A stretch of DNA of 14,327 nt from the NCBI GenBank assembly GCA_902485915.1, contig CABTMH010000003.1, positions 1-14,327 of the forward strand, read 5' to 3'. This stretch comes from an uncultured Oribacterium sp. (GTDB lineage: Bacteria; Bacillota; Clostridia; Lachnospirales; Lachnospiraceae). Below are positions 14,305 through 14,327 of this stretch, in pieces. The position numbers were made by a program, and so were the translations under genes. The first letter of the stretch is position 1, and each line of letters starts with the position of its first letter. The notes under the pieces are model-generated. The model was given only the letters and a program-made list of their open reading frames with translations, did no database searches and was not told the DNA's origin.

Positions 14305-14327
14305 AGATCGGAAGAGCACACGTCTGA
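14305..14327 (+). other. Illumina TruSeq adapter sequence (contamination)
   Basis: The last 23 bases begin AGATCGGAAGAGCACACGTC and then TGA, identical to the start of the standard Illumina TruSeq read-1 adapter. They break the acetyltransferase frame and are not genomic. The true sequence of this contig ends at about 14304. Confidence 0.96.

Overview
The window looks like the end of a contig from a mid-to-high-GC Firmicute, most likely a Lachnospiraceae-type gut Clostridium relative. The basis is the strong AAGGAG-type ribosome binding sites, sigma-A promoters of the TTGATT-N17-TATAAT kind, a secreted protein with the W/Y-rich cell-wall-binding module common in Lachnospiraceae, an IleRS2-type isoleucyl-tRNA synthetase and a clostridial-type glycogen phosphorylase. 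The taxon is inferred from protein style, not from a marker gene. The last 23 bases (14305-14327) match the start of the Illumina TruSeq adapter, so the right edge is an assembly artefact, not genome.

Layout, left to right. (1) 2-635: an AT-rich edge with the C-terminal part of a Panacea/SocA-type (DUF4065) antitoxin-like protein, cut by the window start. (2) 636-2306: an AAA-ATPase-like plus PD-(D/E)XK nuclease-fold protein of the PF09820/PF08011 type, function unknown. Together these look like an accessory or defence-type segment. (3) 2383-5998: a sugar-metabolism run on the plus strand. It holds manA (mannose-6-phosphate isomerase, preceded by a promoter and an unusually placed terminator-like hairpin), glf (UDP-galactopyranose mutase) and a YghZ-type aldo/keto reductase. 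It ends in a 28-bp perfect palindrome shared with the convergent gene. (4) 6069-6932, minus strand: a secreted protein with an aromatic cell-wall-binding module and a long Ser/Thr/Asn/Lys-rich tail. (5) 6933-8243: a regulatory and repeat-rich region around a small Ala-rich secreted protein of unknown family (7381-7917). That gene's own promoter and terminator are bracketed by two related imperfect palindromes (7097-7154 and 8002-8065). (6) 8110-11495: ileS with a clear promoter and no visible T-box. (7) 11600-14056: glgP, preceded by a cUUCGg-capped hairpin and followed by a 20-bp-stem terminator. (8) 14145-14304, minus strand: the C-terminal end of a GNAT acetyltransferase, cut by the adapter.

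How the genes relate. manA and glf fit nucleotide-sugar and surface-polysaccharide supply. glgP releases glucose-1-phosphate from storage glucan. ileS is housekeeping. The two secreted proteins at 6069-6932 and 7381-7917 are divergently transcribed from one 448-bp intergenic region. The best candidates for something undescribed are the repeat-bracketed Ala-rich secreted-protein unit and the promoter/terminator leader in front of manA. I see no CRISPR array, tRNA, rRNA, transposase or integrase.
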